Notes: generated by a model not told the origin, from the sequence alone. Positions 24,978-34,901 are shown, counted from the first letter of the stretch. The stretch is 64,000 nt of DNA from Liberiplasma sp046541015 (GCA_046541015.1 JBKHEA010000001.1:1-64000), one strand, 5' to 3'. Program-made: numbers and translations.

Positions 24978-26407
24978 TATTCAACATCTAAGATTCTTAA
25001 ACTGTTTGTTTTAGTTCCAATTGGGAAGCCCCCGGTTAATATAACGCGGTCTCCTTTAGTTACATAGCCTTCTTTTACAACGTAGTCCATACTATTTCTA
25101 ACTAAAGCTTCAGTATCATTTTCTAGTAAGAACGGTACTGGATGGACACAGCTATTTAATGCTAAACTACGAGCTAGTTGTTTATTTGGTACTAAGGCAA
25201 GTATTTTAGTGTTTGGTCTAAATTTAGAAATCAGTCTTGCGGTATTGCCTGAAACCGTTGGGGTTATGACTAAGTTTGCATGACCTTGTAAAACAGAATA
25301 GGCAACACTTACGGCGATATTTGTTGGGATATCGTTATCTGCATGTTTACTAGCACGCTCGATAAAGTTTTTACGGTTTATTTCTACTTCTAAGCGTTTT
25401 GCAATAGCTTGCATGACATTAACACTTTCAATGGGATATTTCCCAATAGCACTTTCACCACTTAACATAATAGCGTCTGTTCCATCTAAAATTGCATTCG
25501 CAATGTCGCTAACCTCAGCACGGGTTGGACGAGGATGTTCTTGCATGCTTTCTAGCATTTGTGTTGCAGTGATGCTAATTTTATTTTTCTCATGACACAT
25601 TTGAATGATTTTCTTTTGGATAACGGGTACTTCTTCTGGCGCTACTTCTACCCCTAAGTCTCCTCGGGCAATCATAACCCCATCTACTACATCTGTAATT
25701 TCATCAAGGTTATTCACGCCTTCTTGATTTTCAATTTTCGCAATAATTTGAATCTTTTTTTCTTTGCAATTATCTTCTAAAATTTTTCTTATTGCTAAAA
25801 CATCTTCTTTTTTTCTAACAAAACTTGCTGCAATAAAATCAACATTGTTTTCACATCCCCAAATAATATCTTGGCGATCTTTATCAGAAATATAGTCTAA
25901 GTTTAGTTTCATACCTGGAATATTAATCCCGCGTCTATCTTTTATGGTATGTGTATTAAACGCTTCAGTAACAATTACTTTATTATCTTTATCAACACTA
26001 ACTACTTTAAGCAATAAATAGCCATCATCAACAACAATGGTTCCACCTATTTTGACATCTTTATATAAATCTTTATAGGTTACACTAAAGGCTGTTTCAT
26101 CACCTAAGATTTCATCCATATGGATTTTTACAGTTGAGCCAATAGTAATCGTTGCTGAACCCCCTTTAAACAGATGGGTTCTAATCTCTGGCCCTTTCGT
26201 ATCAAGTAATGAAGCAACGTTTGTTCCTAATTCTTCATTGAGCTCATTTAAAGTGACCAAACGTTCTTTATGTTCTTCATACGTTGAATGAGAAAAATTA
26301 AGACGCATCGTGTCCATCCCAGCTAACACAAGTTTTCTCATCATAGCTTTACTTTGTGTTGCAGGACCTATAGTACAAACAATCTTCGTTTGATTAAATG
26401 GAATCAT
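24977..26407 (-). CDS. pyk: pyruvate kinase
   Basis: 476 residues, the classical three-domain length: TKIVCTIGPAT, DTKGPEIR, IIAKIENQEGV, MIARGDLGVE, TATQMLESM and SGESAIGKYP. The extra C-terminal PEP-utiliser domain seen in Bacillus pyruvate kinase is absent. It converts PEP and ADP to pyruvate and ATP. The start codon overlaps the pfkA stop (ATGA) with GGAGGGAATC ahead of it, so both glycolytic enzymes are co-translated. Confidence 0.97.
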   Translation of the reverse strand: MIPFNQTKIVCTIGPATQSKAMMRKLVLAGMDTMRLNFSHSTYEEHKERLVTLNELNEELGTNVASLLDTKGPEIRTHLFKGGSATITIGSTVKIHMDEILGDETAFSVTYKDLYKDVKIGGTIVVDDGYLLLKVVSVDKDNKVIVTEAFNTHTIKDRRGINIPGMKLNLDYISDKDRQDIIWGCENNVDFIAASFVRKKEDVLAIRKILEDNCKEKKIQIIAKIENQEGVNNLDEITDVVDGVMIARGDLGVEVAPEEVPVIQKKIIQMCHEKNKISITATQMLESMQEHPRPTRAEVSDIANAILDGTDAIMLSGESAIGKYPIESVNVMQAIAKRLEVEINRKNFIERASKHADNDIPTNIAVSVAYSVLQGHANLVITPTVSGNTARLISKFRPNTKILALVPNKQLARSLALNSCVHPVPFLLENDTEALVRNSMDYVVKEGYVTKGDRVILTGGFPIGTKTNSLRILDVE

Positions 26408-27375
26408 GATTCCCTCCTATTTACAAGCTTACCAACTAAACCATAGCGTTTGTTCGATATATCTTTTTTCATGTTTAATGCTTCAACAATATCGTAATCA
26501 ACGACTTTCAATCCTCTTTGACCAATAATGCGACCACCGATATCACGACTTAGTAGTTCTACAGCATATTCTGCCATTTCAGTTGCCATAACTCGGTCAA
26601 AAGCACTTGGTGTCCCGCCGCGTTGTACATGCCCTAAAACAGTTGCGCGTGTTTCATAGCCTGTATGTTTTTGAATATCTTTAGCAAGTTTGTTGACATC
26701 AATCATCTTTTCAGTAACAACAACAATCGCATGGCGTTTATTACGTTCATACGAACTTTTAACGGCTTCAAGCGTTTTATCACGGTCAAACCCTGTTTCT
26801 GGGGTTATGATAAATTCACTGCCAACGGCAATGCCTGCATAAAGCGCTAAATCACCACAATGTCTTCCCATAACTTCAACAACACTACAACGTCTATGTG
26901 AAAATGAGGTATCTCTTAATTTATCGATGGATTCAACCGCAGTATCTAGGGCAGTAAAAAATCCAATGGTGTAGTCAGTTGATGGAATATCATTGTCAAT
27001 AGTACCTGGTAAACCCATGATTTTAATGCCTTTTTTATGAAGGGCTAAGCCTCCATTAAACGTTCCATCACCACCAATAACAACCAAGCCACCGATGTCA
27101 CGTTTAATTAAGTTTTCAATCGCAATATCTTGATATTTTTCTTCAACAAACTCAGGAAATCTTGCGCTTCCTAAAATGGTTCCGCCACGATTTAATATAC
27201 GAGATACCGTTTCGCGGGTCATTGGTTTAATTTCGTCTTCAACTAATCCTTTATAGCCATTATAAATCCCATAAACTTTAAATCCATAATGGAATCCACT
27301 ACGGACAATGGCACGAATTGCCATATTCATTCCAGGCGCATCCCCACCAGAGGTTAGCACTGCAATGTTTTTCAT
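26404..27375 (-). CDS. pfkA: 6-phosphofructokinase
   Basis: 323 residues, bacterial ATP-PFK: TSGGDAPGMNMAIRA, VIGGDGTFNGG, LPGTIDNDI with the catalytic Asp, VEVMGRHCGDLA, GHVQRGGTPSA. The Gly after GGDG.. (GGDGTFNG) marks the ATP-using rather than PPi-using class. It lies between dnaE (14 bases upstream) and pyk (overlapping), a gene order conserved in Firmicutes. Confidence 0.97.
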   Translation of the reverse strand: MKNIAVLTSGGDAPGMNMAIRAIVRSGFHYGFKVYGIYNGYKGLVEDEIKPMTRETVSRILNRGGTILGSARFPEFVEEKYQDIAIENLIKRDIGGLVVIGGDGTFNGGLALHKKGIKIMGLPGTIDNDIPSTDYTIGFFTALDTAVESIDKLRDTSFSHRRCSVVEVMGRHCGDLALYAGIAVGSEFIITPETGFDRDKTLEAVKSSYERNKRHAIVVVTEKMIDVNKLAKDIQKHTGYETRATVLGHVQRGGTPSAFDRVMATEMAEYAVELLSRDIGGRIIGQRGLKVVDYDIVEALNMKKDISNKRYGLVGKLVNRRES

Positions 27376-27389
27376 GAAAACACCTTCTT

Positions 27390-30380
27390 TTAATCTTTTT
27401 TTGTGATAAGATTTGCCTTTTCAATCACAAATTGTGACGCATTTTTTTTAATGGCCTTCTTCCCTTCAAATAATAACACATCCGAGTGCTCAATAAAAGC
27501 CTTCACTTTTATGTAAGCGTTTGGGAAACACACTGCATCAATTTTATTGTATTGGTCTTCTAACTGAAAAAATGCCATAGGTTCATTATTCTTTGTTTTA
27601 ATTTCTTTTATTTTAGAAACATAAGCAAGCAGTTTAATCGTTTTATTTAAAGGTAGTGCTTCTAAGTCACCGACTTGGTAGATTGTTGGTTGTTTTAATA
27701 ATGCTTCGTATGCTTTTAATGGATGCATGGATAAATTAAAGCCCATTGCTTCAGTTTCATAGTGTTTTAGTAAGGCTTCTTCAAATTCTTCTTTTTTATT
27801 ATATTCATATTCAAGATTATTAATCCCTTGATAACTTAAATAGTGCGTAATCGCTTCAATATTTTCAATCATTGTTCGTTTAGATAAGCCAAATGTATCT
27901 AAAGCACCTGAATATATAAGATATTCTAAAGCACGCTTGTTGATGACTTGATTGGTTTTTTGAATAAAGTCTATCAATGACTGATAGCCATTTTCACGTA
28001 ATTTTACGATGTTTTCCGCAAGGGTTTTACCAATATTTTTAATCCCCGTTAAAGGATAATATAGCGTTTTATTTTTATAGACAAAATACGTATCACTATG
28101 ATTAATATGCGGTGGACTTATGGTGATATTAAGTAGGGCTGCTTCTTGAATATATTCCCTCATAAGCGCTTCTGTAGCTAAAGCACTTTGCATTAATACC
28201 GCAATAAAGTAAGCAGGATAATTCGCTTTTAAATAAGCCATCCAATAAGCAATCGTTGCATAAGCAACTGAATGAGATTTATTGAAACCATAATTCGCAA
28301 AAGTCACAATATAATCATAAATTTGATTGGATTTTTCTGGATTTTTCCCTAAAGCTTGAGCTTTTTTTACAAAGCGTTTACGTTCATTTTGCAAGATGGT
28401 CTCACTTTTTTTACTCACTGCACGTCTTAACAAATCCGCTTCAGTCATGGAATAACCAGCATATTTTGATGCGATAGCCATGATTTGTTCTTGGTAAAGT
28501 AAGATACCTTCAGTTTCCTTTAAAATCGGTTCTAGTATGGGATCAATATATTCAATGGTTTCTTTTTTGAAACGACGTTTTAAGTAAGTGTCAATACTTT
28601 GCATAGGACCTGGTCTAAAAAGTGCTAATATGGTTACAATATCATCAAACGACTTCATTTGCATATCTTTAATCAAACGACGCATCCCTGAAGATTCCAG
28701 TTGAAAAATCCCTGTTGGTGATTTTTCTCTTAATAATTTAAAGGTAGCTGGGTCATCTAACGGAATTTGGTATAAATTAAGCGTTACGTTTTCATGTTTT
28801 TTAATCAGCGCTAAGATATCTTCAATCATCGTTAAATTTCTTAACCCTAAAAAGTCCATTTTCAAAAGCCCAATCGCTTCTAAATCTTCCATAGCATATT
28901 GGGTTTGGTAATGTTGATTTAGTCCTTCTTGAATGGCTGAATATAAAACAATGGGCTCATGGCTTAAAATAATCCCAGCAGCGTGCGTTGATACATGTTT
29001 TGGTAAGCCTTCTAGTTTACTTGCGGTCTTTAACCAATGGTTGATGGGTTTAAGCTGTTGCATCCGATTTTGAACATCTAAGTTCTCCTTGATCATGGCA
29101 TCTATTGAGTCATAGTGATCAAGTTTTTTAGCCATTTCTTCTATATATTTTTTCTCAATCTGAAAAACCCTAGCGGATTCTCTTAATGCACTTTTCTTTA
29201 AATATGTTCCAAACGTACAAATATAGCTGACATATTCTTTACCATATTTATTTATGGTATATTCAATCATGGTTTCTCTTTTTCTATCAGGAAAATCAAT
29301 ATCAATATCAGGCATAGAGATACGGTCTTTATTTAAGAAACGTTCAAACAATAAACCAAATTGAATTGGATCAATATCGGTAATGCCAAGTGAATAAGCG
29401 ACTAAGCTACCTGGTGCACTCCCGCGCCCTGGTCCTACTAATATGCCTTCCTTTTTTGCATACCTTATAACATCCCAAACGATTAAAAAATAATCGTCAT
29501 ACCCCATAGTATGAATGGTTGATAATTCTTCTTTTAAGCGGGTAATATAAACAGTTTTATCACCTTTATAACCCTTTAATCGTTTGTCTAAACCCTTATG
29601 GCTTAAGGCGTTTAAATACTCATTTGAAGATAAGTTATGCGTGTTTTTAAAAATGGGTAAAGATGGTGTTTTTTCACTTAAGCTTAGTGTATGATCTTTA
29701 ACAAACTGATTTAAATGATTTAATAGTGATGGTTTATAATTAAATGCCTCTTTAGGTTTAAAGTACGCAGGATAATCTTTAAAAATTGTGGTTTCATTTT
29801 GATAAATTGCGCATAGTGTTTTATGAATCGTGTTATCATCTTCTTCTAAATAAAATACATAATCAAGGGGTAATAGATTGACTTTATCTACCGTAAACAT
29901 TGGTTTAAAATCCTCATTAAACCCAAAATAAAGTGTATCTATAAATGTTTTAAGTTCGTTTATAACTTGATTAAATTGACGCTCATCATGAATGAGTTGG
30001 AAAAAGTCACCTTTATGGGGAAGAATTAAAAAAGAGACATCTTTCGTGTATTTTTTTATTAGGTTAAGGGGTAAAACTTCATTAAAACTTTGTAAACTAG
30101 AAAGTTTTAGTAAGTTTTGGTACCCTTGTTCACTCTTTGCATAAGCATTGAAGAAAATACCTTCTGTATTGAGTAACGATTCAGCTTTAAGTTGTAATCC
30201 AATAATTGGGTTTATTTGAGCCGCTTTAGAAAGTTGATAAAATTTATAGGCTGCATGCATTTTTGTATCAGTCAAAACAAGCGTAGAATATTGATACGCT
30301 TTTGCTTTTTTTATGAGGGTATCTATTTTAATATTTGACCCGTTAAAACTATAGGCTGTCTCTAAAAATAAACTAACCAT
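27390..30380 (-). CDS. dnaE: DNA polymerase III subunit alpha (DnaE)
   Basis: 996 residues, short compared with E. coli (1160), as for Firmicutes-type DnaE lacking the C-terminal extension. Catalytic aspartates sit in MPDIDIDFPDR and KMDFLGLRNL; GPGRGSAPGSLVAY, HVSTHAAGI and YQEQIMAIA are standard C-family motifs, followed by a helix-hairpin-helix (GIKNIGKTLAENI) and an OB fold near the end. The N-terminal PHP domain is degenerate (FLETAYSF where active PHP domains have HxH), so no proofreading is expected from it. Probably works beside PolC, which is not in this window. Confidence 0.95.
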   Translation of the reverse strand: MVSLFLETAYSFNGSNIKIDTLIKKAKAYQYSTLVLTDTKMHAAYKFYQLSKAAQINPIIGLQLKAESLLNTEGIFFNAYAKSEQGYQNLLKLSSLQSFNEVLPLNLIKKYTKDVSFLILPHKGDFFQLIHDERQFNQVINELKTFIDTLYFGFNEDFKPMFTVDKVNLLPLDYVFYLEEDDNTIHKTLCAIYQNETTIFKDYPAYFKPKEAFNYKPSLLNHLNQFVKDHTLSLSEKTPSLPIFKNTHNLSSNEYLNALSHKGLDKRLKGYKGDKTVYITRLKEELSTIHTMGYDDYFLIVWDVIRYAKKEGILVGPGRGSAPGSLVAYSLGITDIDPIQFGLLFERFLNKDRISMPDIDIDFPDRKRETMIEYTINKYGKEYVSYICTFGTYLKKSALRESARVFQIEKKYIEEMAKKLDHYDSIDAMIKENLDVQNRMQQLKPINHWLKTASKLEGLPKHVSTHAAGIILSHEPIVLYSAIQEGLNQHYQTQYAMEDLEAIGLLKMDFLGLRNLTMIEDILALIKKHENVTLNLYQIPLDDPATFKLLREKSPTGIFQLESSGMRRLIKDMQMKSFDDIVTILALFRPGPMQSIDTYLKRRFKKETIEYIDPILEPILKETEGILLYQEQIMAIASKYAGYSMTEADLLRRAVSKKSETILQNERKRFVKKAQALGKNPEKSNQIYDYIVTFANYGFNKSHSVAYATIAYWMAYLKANYPAYFIAVLMQSALATEALMREYIQEAALLNITISPPHINHSDTYFVYKNKTLYYPLTGIKNIGKTLAENIVKLRENGYQSLIDFIQKTNQVINKRALEYLIYSGALDTFGLSKRTMIENIEAITHYLSYQGINNLEYEYNKKEEFEEALLKHYETEAMGFNLSMHPLKAYEALLKQPTIYQVGDLEALPLNKTIKLLAYVSKIKEIKTKNNEPMAFFQLEDQYNKIDAVCFPNAYIKVKAFIEHSDVLLFEGKKAIKKNASQFVIEKANLITKKD

Positions 30381-30449
30381 CTAATCACCTATTTCTTACT
30401 TATAATTGTATCATGAAACACTTTAAATCATGATGGAATTATATGAAAA

Positions 30450-30474
30450 CATCTTAACCAAAATGGTTAAGATG
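30450..30474 (-). terminator. terminator of the surface protein gene
   Basis: Perfect repeat CATCTTAACC-ATTTT-GGTTAAGATG then TTTTCAT on the minus strand. Confidence 0.8.
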
Positions 30475-30479
30475 CATGA

Positions 30480-31757
30480 TTAGGCTTGTTTTTTAAGTTT
30501 GATAAAAAGCACAAGGATGCCTGTTAGTGCTAAAGCGATTAATGAGATTTCCACATACATTAACGTTTCTTTTAATGTTTCTTTTGATTCATCAATCTCT
30601 ACTTCAAACTGATGTGTTTCTTGATAATTATTTTCACCAAATATGGTTAGCGTATAAACGCCTGACTCTTCAATTTTATGGGGTGACTCAATTAAACGAT
30701 TATTTAAATAGGCTAAGCCATTAAACGTGATTGTTTTGGCTTCAAAGTAGCGTTGATTATGATAGATTCCTTCTAAATTACTGGTGATTGTGAAAGGAAT
30801 TTCTAAAACGTAATCATTAACGCCTTCAATCGTCAGCGTATAATGACCTGGTTCATCAATGGTTGTTTCATTGATGAATAGATCATCATTAAGCAATAAA
30901 TAACCATTACTCACAAATAAAGTCACCGGTTCATTTCGGATATCATTGGCTTTAATGCCTTCTACTAGTGGATGAAGCACAAACGTGTAAATATTGTCTT
31001 TATAATTGACAACATAATAACCCGGATAGTCAACTGATATATCTTTATTGATATATTCTTCATTTAAATAACCGCCATTTAACAACGTTAAATCAATTTG
31101 ATTAAAGTATGTACCATAATTTACTGCCCCATATAATACGCCATCATATAACACATCAAAATCCTTGTTAAAAGCAACATGATAGTCTCCATGATGTTTA
31201 TGACTTAAATAGATATAATCTTCAATAATATCAACTCTAATCATCTGTTCTTTAAACCTAGTAAAATCATAGTGTTCATGATCTTCATCAAAGCGAATAA
31301 AATAATCCTTTTCGTGCACATGATCCCCATTTTCATTAGTAATAGACTGTCTCAAATGGTAAATCAATGTATCGTTTAGATTATATAAGCCTATAAACTC
31401 TTCTTGTTCGCCTAAATCAAATACATGTCTAAACGTTTCTTCTCCAAGTTCATTATAAAAAACGATAAACCCATCATAAGCTGTATCAATAAGATTCTCA
31501 TTTTGATACCCATATAAGATATAGTTTTCTTGGTGATATGCCGCTCCATTAACACCAACAAGTGTGTTATCATCGCCTAAAATGACTTCAAAATTCGCTG
31601 AACCTGAAAATTGTACTTTTTTTGCGGTAGGTGAATCTTCAATAATTTCGATTTCTGTATTATTTGCGTAAAATATTGTTGAATCTTTTGCAGATAGGGA
31701 TGGAAGTGTTGACATCATTAGCCCTATCATAAACCATAAAAAAACAATGCGTTTCAT
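30480..31757 (-). CDS. hypothetical secreted/membrane-anchored surface protein (425 aa)
   Basis: A signal peptide (MKRIVFLWFMIGLMMSTLPS, cleavage plausible after SLSA), a long beta-rich extracellular part and a C-terminal transmembrane helix (about 400-420) with a basic tail KLKKQA. The last ~200 residues contain three similar stretches of the type Y.T..V....Y.L.IPF/V, each ending TLTI.G.N.Y, that look like small Ig-like repeats (GHYTLTIEGVNDY and GVYTLTIFGENNY). AAGGAGGTATA precedes the start. No known function. Confidence 0.75.
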   Translation of the reverse strand: MKRIVFLWFMIGLMMSTLPSLSAKDSTIFYANNTEIEIIEDSPTAKKVQFSGSANFEVILGDDNTLVGVNGAAYHQENYILYGYQNENLIDTAYDGFIVFYNELGEETFRHVFDLGEQEEFIGLYNLNDTLIYHLRQSITNENGDHVHEKDYFIRFDEDHEHYDFTRFKEQMIRVDIIEDYIYLSHKHHGDYHVAFNKDFDVLYDGVLYGAVNYGTYFNQIDLTLLNGGYLNEEYINKDISVDYPGYYVVNYKDNIYTFVLHPLVEGIKANDIRNEPVTLFVSNGYLLLNDDLFINETTIDEPGHYTLTIEGVNDYVLEIPFTITSNLEGIYHNQRYFEAKTITFNGLAYLNNRLIESPHKIEESGVYTLTIFGENNYQETHQFEVEIDESKETLKETLMYVEISLIALALTGILVLFIKLKKQA

Positions 31758-31808
31758 ATTATACCTCCTTCAATCGTATAATATGTGCAGCATCGTTTTT
31801 TTCTTTTT

Positions 31809-33008
31809 TTATTTTTGAGAATCTTTCATTAATCGGACAGTATCTCTTGCAATCATTACTTCTTCATTCGTAGGAACAAGTAATAACTTAACTTTAGAAG
31901 CTTCACTTGAAATGATTGTCTCGACGCCACGAGCTTTATTTTTTTCTTCGTCTAATTCTGCGCCTAAAGCATCTTTGATGCGTTCAACAATAAGTTCTCT
32001 AGTATTTGGAGCGTTTTCTCCAACTCCTGCAGTAAAGGCAATCGCATCAACGCCACCCATTGTGATTACGTAAGATCCTATATAATCAGCAATTTGTTTG
32101 GCTTGTTTTTTAATTGCTAGTAAGCTACGTTCATCACCTTTATAAGCGGCATCCCATAGGTCTCTAGAGTCGCTTGAAACATTACTAACTCCTAAATAAC
32201 CACTAGCTTTATTTAAATCGTTCATAACTTGTTGAACGGTTTTATTTTCTTTTGTTGTAATAAATTCAATGATTGCTGGGTCAATATCGCCACTACGCGT
32301 CCCCATTGAAATACCTGCAAGTGGTGTAAATCCCATTGAGGTATCAACACTTATGCCACCTTTTACAGCACAAATGCTTGCGCCATTGCCAATATGTAAA
32401 ACAATAGTCTTTAATGTTTTAACATCTTGATTTAGTATCTCTGCAACGCGTTGAGAAACATATTTGTGACTTGTACCATGGAAACCATATTTTCTAACAC
32501 GATATTTTTGATACCATTCATAAGGCGTTGAATACATATACGCATCTTCTGACATCGTTTGGTGGAATGCTGTATCAAAAACTGCACTTTGAGGGGCATT
32601 AGGTAACGCTTTTTGAAAAGCTTTAATCCCTGTTAAGTTAGCAGGATTATGAAGCGGCGCTAAATCACTTACCTCTTCTATAGCACGAATAACTTCATCC
32701 GTAATTAAAACAGAATCTGAAAATTTCTCTCCCCCATGAACGACACGGTGGCCAACACCTTTAATAGCGTCATAACTTTCAACAATGTTTAACTCAACGA
32801 GTTTTTCAAGTAACATATTAACTGCTACTGCATGATCTTTTATTTCAAGTGTTTCTGAATATTTTTCACCGTTAGTTTTAATGGTGAAAACTGCGTTAGG
32901 TAGACCAATACGCTCTACAACACCACTTGTAACAACCGTTTCATTAGGCATTTCTAATAATTGAAATTTTAAGGATGAACTCCCTGCGTTTACTGCCATG
33001 ATTTTCAT
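31809..33008 (-). CDS. ackA: acetate kinase
   Basis: 399 residues with VNAGSSSLKFQL, GHRVVHGGEKF, VFDTAFHQTM, YGFHGTSHKYV, HIGNGASICA and FTAGVGENAP, all active-site blocks of AckA. It turns acetyl phosphate and ADP into acetate and ATP, ending the PFL fermentation branch; phosphotransacetylase is not in the window. The frame reaches ten codons further, but ATG at 33008 overlaps the stop of the upstream methyltransferase (ATGA) and has GAGGT ahead. Confidence 0.97.
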   Translation of the reverse strand: MKIMAVNAGSSSLKFQLLEMPNETVVTSGVVERIGLPNAVFTIKTNGEKYSETLEIKDHAVAVNMLLEKLVELNIVESYDAIKGVGHRVVHGGEKFSDSVLITDEVIRAIEEVSDLAPLHNPANLTGIKAFQKALPNAPQSAVFDTAFHQTMSEDAYMYSTPYEWYQKYRVRKYGFHGTSHKYVSQRVAEILNQDVKTLKTIVLHIGNGASICAVKGGISVDTSMGFTPLAGISMGTRSGDIDPAIIEFITTKENKTVQQVMNDLNKASGYLGVSNVSSDSRDLWDAAYKGDERSLLAIKKQAKQIADYIGSYVITMGGVDAIAFTAGVGENAPNTRELIVERIKDALGAELDEEKNKARGVETIISSEASKVKLLLVPTNEEVMIARDTVRLMKDSQK

Positions 33009-33952
33009 TGTACATCGACCTCTTTCTTTTTGAACCATTCTTCCATGTTGCTGAGTGCTTTATTAAAGTTTTCAAGATCTGTAAAACTAGGTAAGTCTAC
33101 GATTAAGAAATCTTTAAGCGTATCAGTTTCATGGGTTTTTTTCTTTAAAATTAATAGGCTTTTTGCATGAGTCTTAAATAAACCTTCATCTAGTTTAATA
33201 AGACCAAATAAATGTGCTTTAGGTGTTATAAGTTCTTTAAATAACGCTTGTTGCTTTTGTTCGAAAAAATCATTTTCTATTAACGCTATAAAATAATGTT
33301 CACTTTTTAAATGATCTAAATGGTGTACAATCGCGTGATAGGGTAAATACATCGATTGATGGGTTTTATCTTGAGGTGGAAAGTCAGTTATGATTAAGTC
33401 CACTTGTTCAGCTAAAAAAGTTAATGTGTCTTGAAAGTATATTTGATGGTCTATGGCTAAAGCATCTAAGATATTGCGAGCAAGATCACACATTAAAGCA
33501 TCATCATCAACACCGACTATTTTAAATGGTTTTCCATAATGGTTATATAATGTAGCTACTAAATTTGAAGTTCCAATGAGCGGATCAAATACAGTATCTA
33601 ATGCTTTTTCTTTGTAGAGTTTTTTAATTAAGTAGCTGATGAATATTCCAATAGAATCTGGTGTCATTTGAGCATTGGTGATTTTAGCATGTTTAAAACC
33701 TCTTAACAAAGCAAGTTGAATGGCTTTTCTAATCATTTCTTTGTCAAATGACTGATTTGTAATTTTGGCTTTTTCTTGTTTGAAAAGTTTAACGATCTTT
33801 TCTGGGTATTCATTTTCTAATTGGTCATCTAATAAATAACTTAATGCTTCATTAATACTTTTAAGATACATCGTTTTATCATAGTCATATAACGCTAAGC
33901 CGATTGTATCAATATAGTCAAAAAATAATTCAACGCTTGATTCTTTAGACAT
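33005..33952 (-). CDS. ytxK: class I SAM-dependent methyltransferase, YtxK-like
   Basis: 315 residues. N-terminal helical part, then a Rossmann methyltransferase with FDPLIGTSNLVATLYN (motif I) and DLIITDFPPQD in the position of the N6-adenine motif (D/N)PP(Y/F); the aromatic residue of that motif is replaced by Gln. Located directly upstream of and overlapping ackA, as ytxK is in Bacillus and relatives. Family substrate is unknown. Confidence 0.85.
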   Translation of the reverse strand: MSKESSVELFFDYIDTIGLALYDYDKTMYLKSINEALSYLLDDQLENEYPEKIVKLFKQEKAKITNQSFDKEMIRKAIQLALLRGFKHAKITNAQMTPDSIGIFISYLIKKLYKEKALDTVFDPLIGTSNLVATLYNHYGKPFKIVGVDDDALMCDLARNILDALAIDHQIYFQDTLTFLAEQVDLIITDFPPQDKTHQSMYLPYHAIVHHLDHLKSEHYFIALIENDFFEQKQQALFKELITPKAHLFGLIKLDEGLFKTHAKSLLILKKKTHETDTLKDFLIVDLPSFTDLENFNKALSNMEEWFKKKEVDVQ

Positions 33953-33995
33953 ATTATCACCTTGTTTATGATACCATAGCTTTGCATATTTGTCT

Positions 33996-34026
33996 ATTAT
34001 AAAACGGCATTTTTAAGCGCTTTACC
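33996..34026 (-). promoter_or_regulatory. ytxK-ackA promoter with cre-like element
   Basis: TATAAT at 33996-34001 on the minus strand. Its -35 region overlaps TAAAGCGCTTAA (about 34012-34025), which shares the AANCGNT core of CcpA cre sites but misses three flanking positions. ackA is a classical CcpA target, hence worth listing; weak. Confidence 0.35.
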
Positions 34027-34151
34027 GTTATTTACTTCGTAAAAAACTGAATGGTTATTCACCTGCAAAGCCTTTTTATGTTAATTTAAAGTATTAGTGT
34101 CTTATTTGAAGTATAATTATAGTAGTGGTAAGATTAAATTGAGGTATGACA

Positions 34152-34808
34152 ATGAGAAAATTAATGATTAAATGGATTGGCTGGTATCAAAACGTAACAA
34201 AAAACACAACCCCAACTTGTAAATATACACCAACTTGTAGCCATTATGCAAAAGAAGCTTACGAAAAACGTAATTTTTTTGTTGCAAGTTTTTTAACGGT
34301 TTGGAGAATATTAAGGTGTAATCCTTTTTCAAAAGGTGGTTACGATCCTGTACCGTTGAAAAATAAAAAAGGAGGTAATCATTTGGACTATTTAAGCATC
34401 AAGCTATTTGGTGATGATGGCTTAAAATATTCATTGAGTGATTTTTTAGGTAAAAAGTTGATTTTATACATCTATCCAAAAGATAATGCCATCGATGATA
34501 CCATTATATCTAAGGATTTTACTTATTATCGTGAAGATTTTGAAGCTAAAGGCTATAAAATTATTGGCTTAAGCAAAGATAGCGTCAAATCCCATAAAAA
34601 TTTTATCAACAAGCAAATGATTAGCAATTTATTACTAAGTGATCCTGATTTAAATTTAATTTCTAAACTTGGCGCGGTTGTTGATGAAAATGGTAAACCA
34701 AAAGTATCGCGTAACACGTTTATTTTTGATGAAGAAGGCAAGATGATTAAAACTTATAAATTAGTCTCTGCACAAGGACATGTAGAGCAATTATTAAGTG
34801 AGCTATAA
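34152..34808 (+). CDS. yidD: YidD membrane-insertion factor fused to a cysteine-less peroxiredoxin-like domain
   Basis: Residues ~1-75 are YidD: TPTCKYTPTCSHYAKEA and RILRCNPFSKGGYDPVP. YidD aids YidC-dependent membrane protein insertion and is normally a stand-alone protein of ~70-85 residues. Without a stop the frame continues into a Bcp/AhpC-type domain (LILYIYPKDN, SKDSVKSHKNF, LLSDPDLNL, RNTFIFDEEGK). The peroxidatic motif TPGCT reads AIDDT and the following cysteine is also absent, so it cannot be a thiol peroxidase. A strong internal site GGAGGT (34371-34376) precedes in-frame TTG at 34383, so the second domain may also be made alone. Start ATG 34152 chosen over 34146 for spacing from GAGG. 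Confidence 0.87.
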   Translation: MRKLMIKWIGWYQNVTKNTTPTCKYTPTCSHYAKEAYEKRNFFVASFLTVWRILRCNPFSKGGYDPVPLKNKKGGNHLDYLSIKLFGDDGLKYSLSDFLGKKLILYIYPKDNAIDDTIISKDFTYYREDFEAKGYKIIGLSKDSVKSHKNFINKQMISNLLLSDPDLNLISKLGAVVDENGKPKVSRNTFIFDEEGKMIKTYKLVSAQGHVEQLLSEL

Positions 34809-34812
34809 TGAG

Positions 34813-34837
34813 AAAAAAGGCAAAGTAATGCCTTTTT
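34813..34837. terminator. terminator after yidD fusion
   Basis: AAAAAGGC / GCCTTTTT hairpin with an eight-base loop and flanking A/T tracts. Confidence 0.75.
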
Positions 34838-34901
34838 ATATACACTTAAAATAAGTATAGTAATACTATACAAAATAATTAGAAAAACTAATATATTTTT
34901 C

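Noticed and set aside
34383..34808. calling the redoxin half of the YidD fusion a working thiol peroxidase
   Set aside because: Both family cysteines are absent from this half, so the activity cannot be supported.
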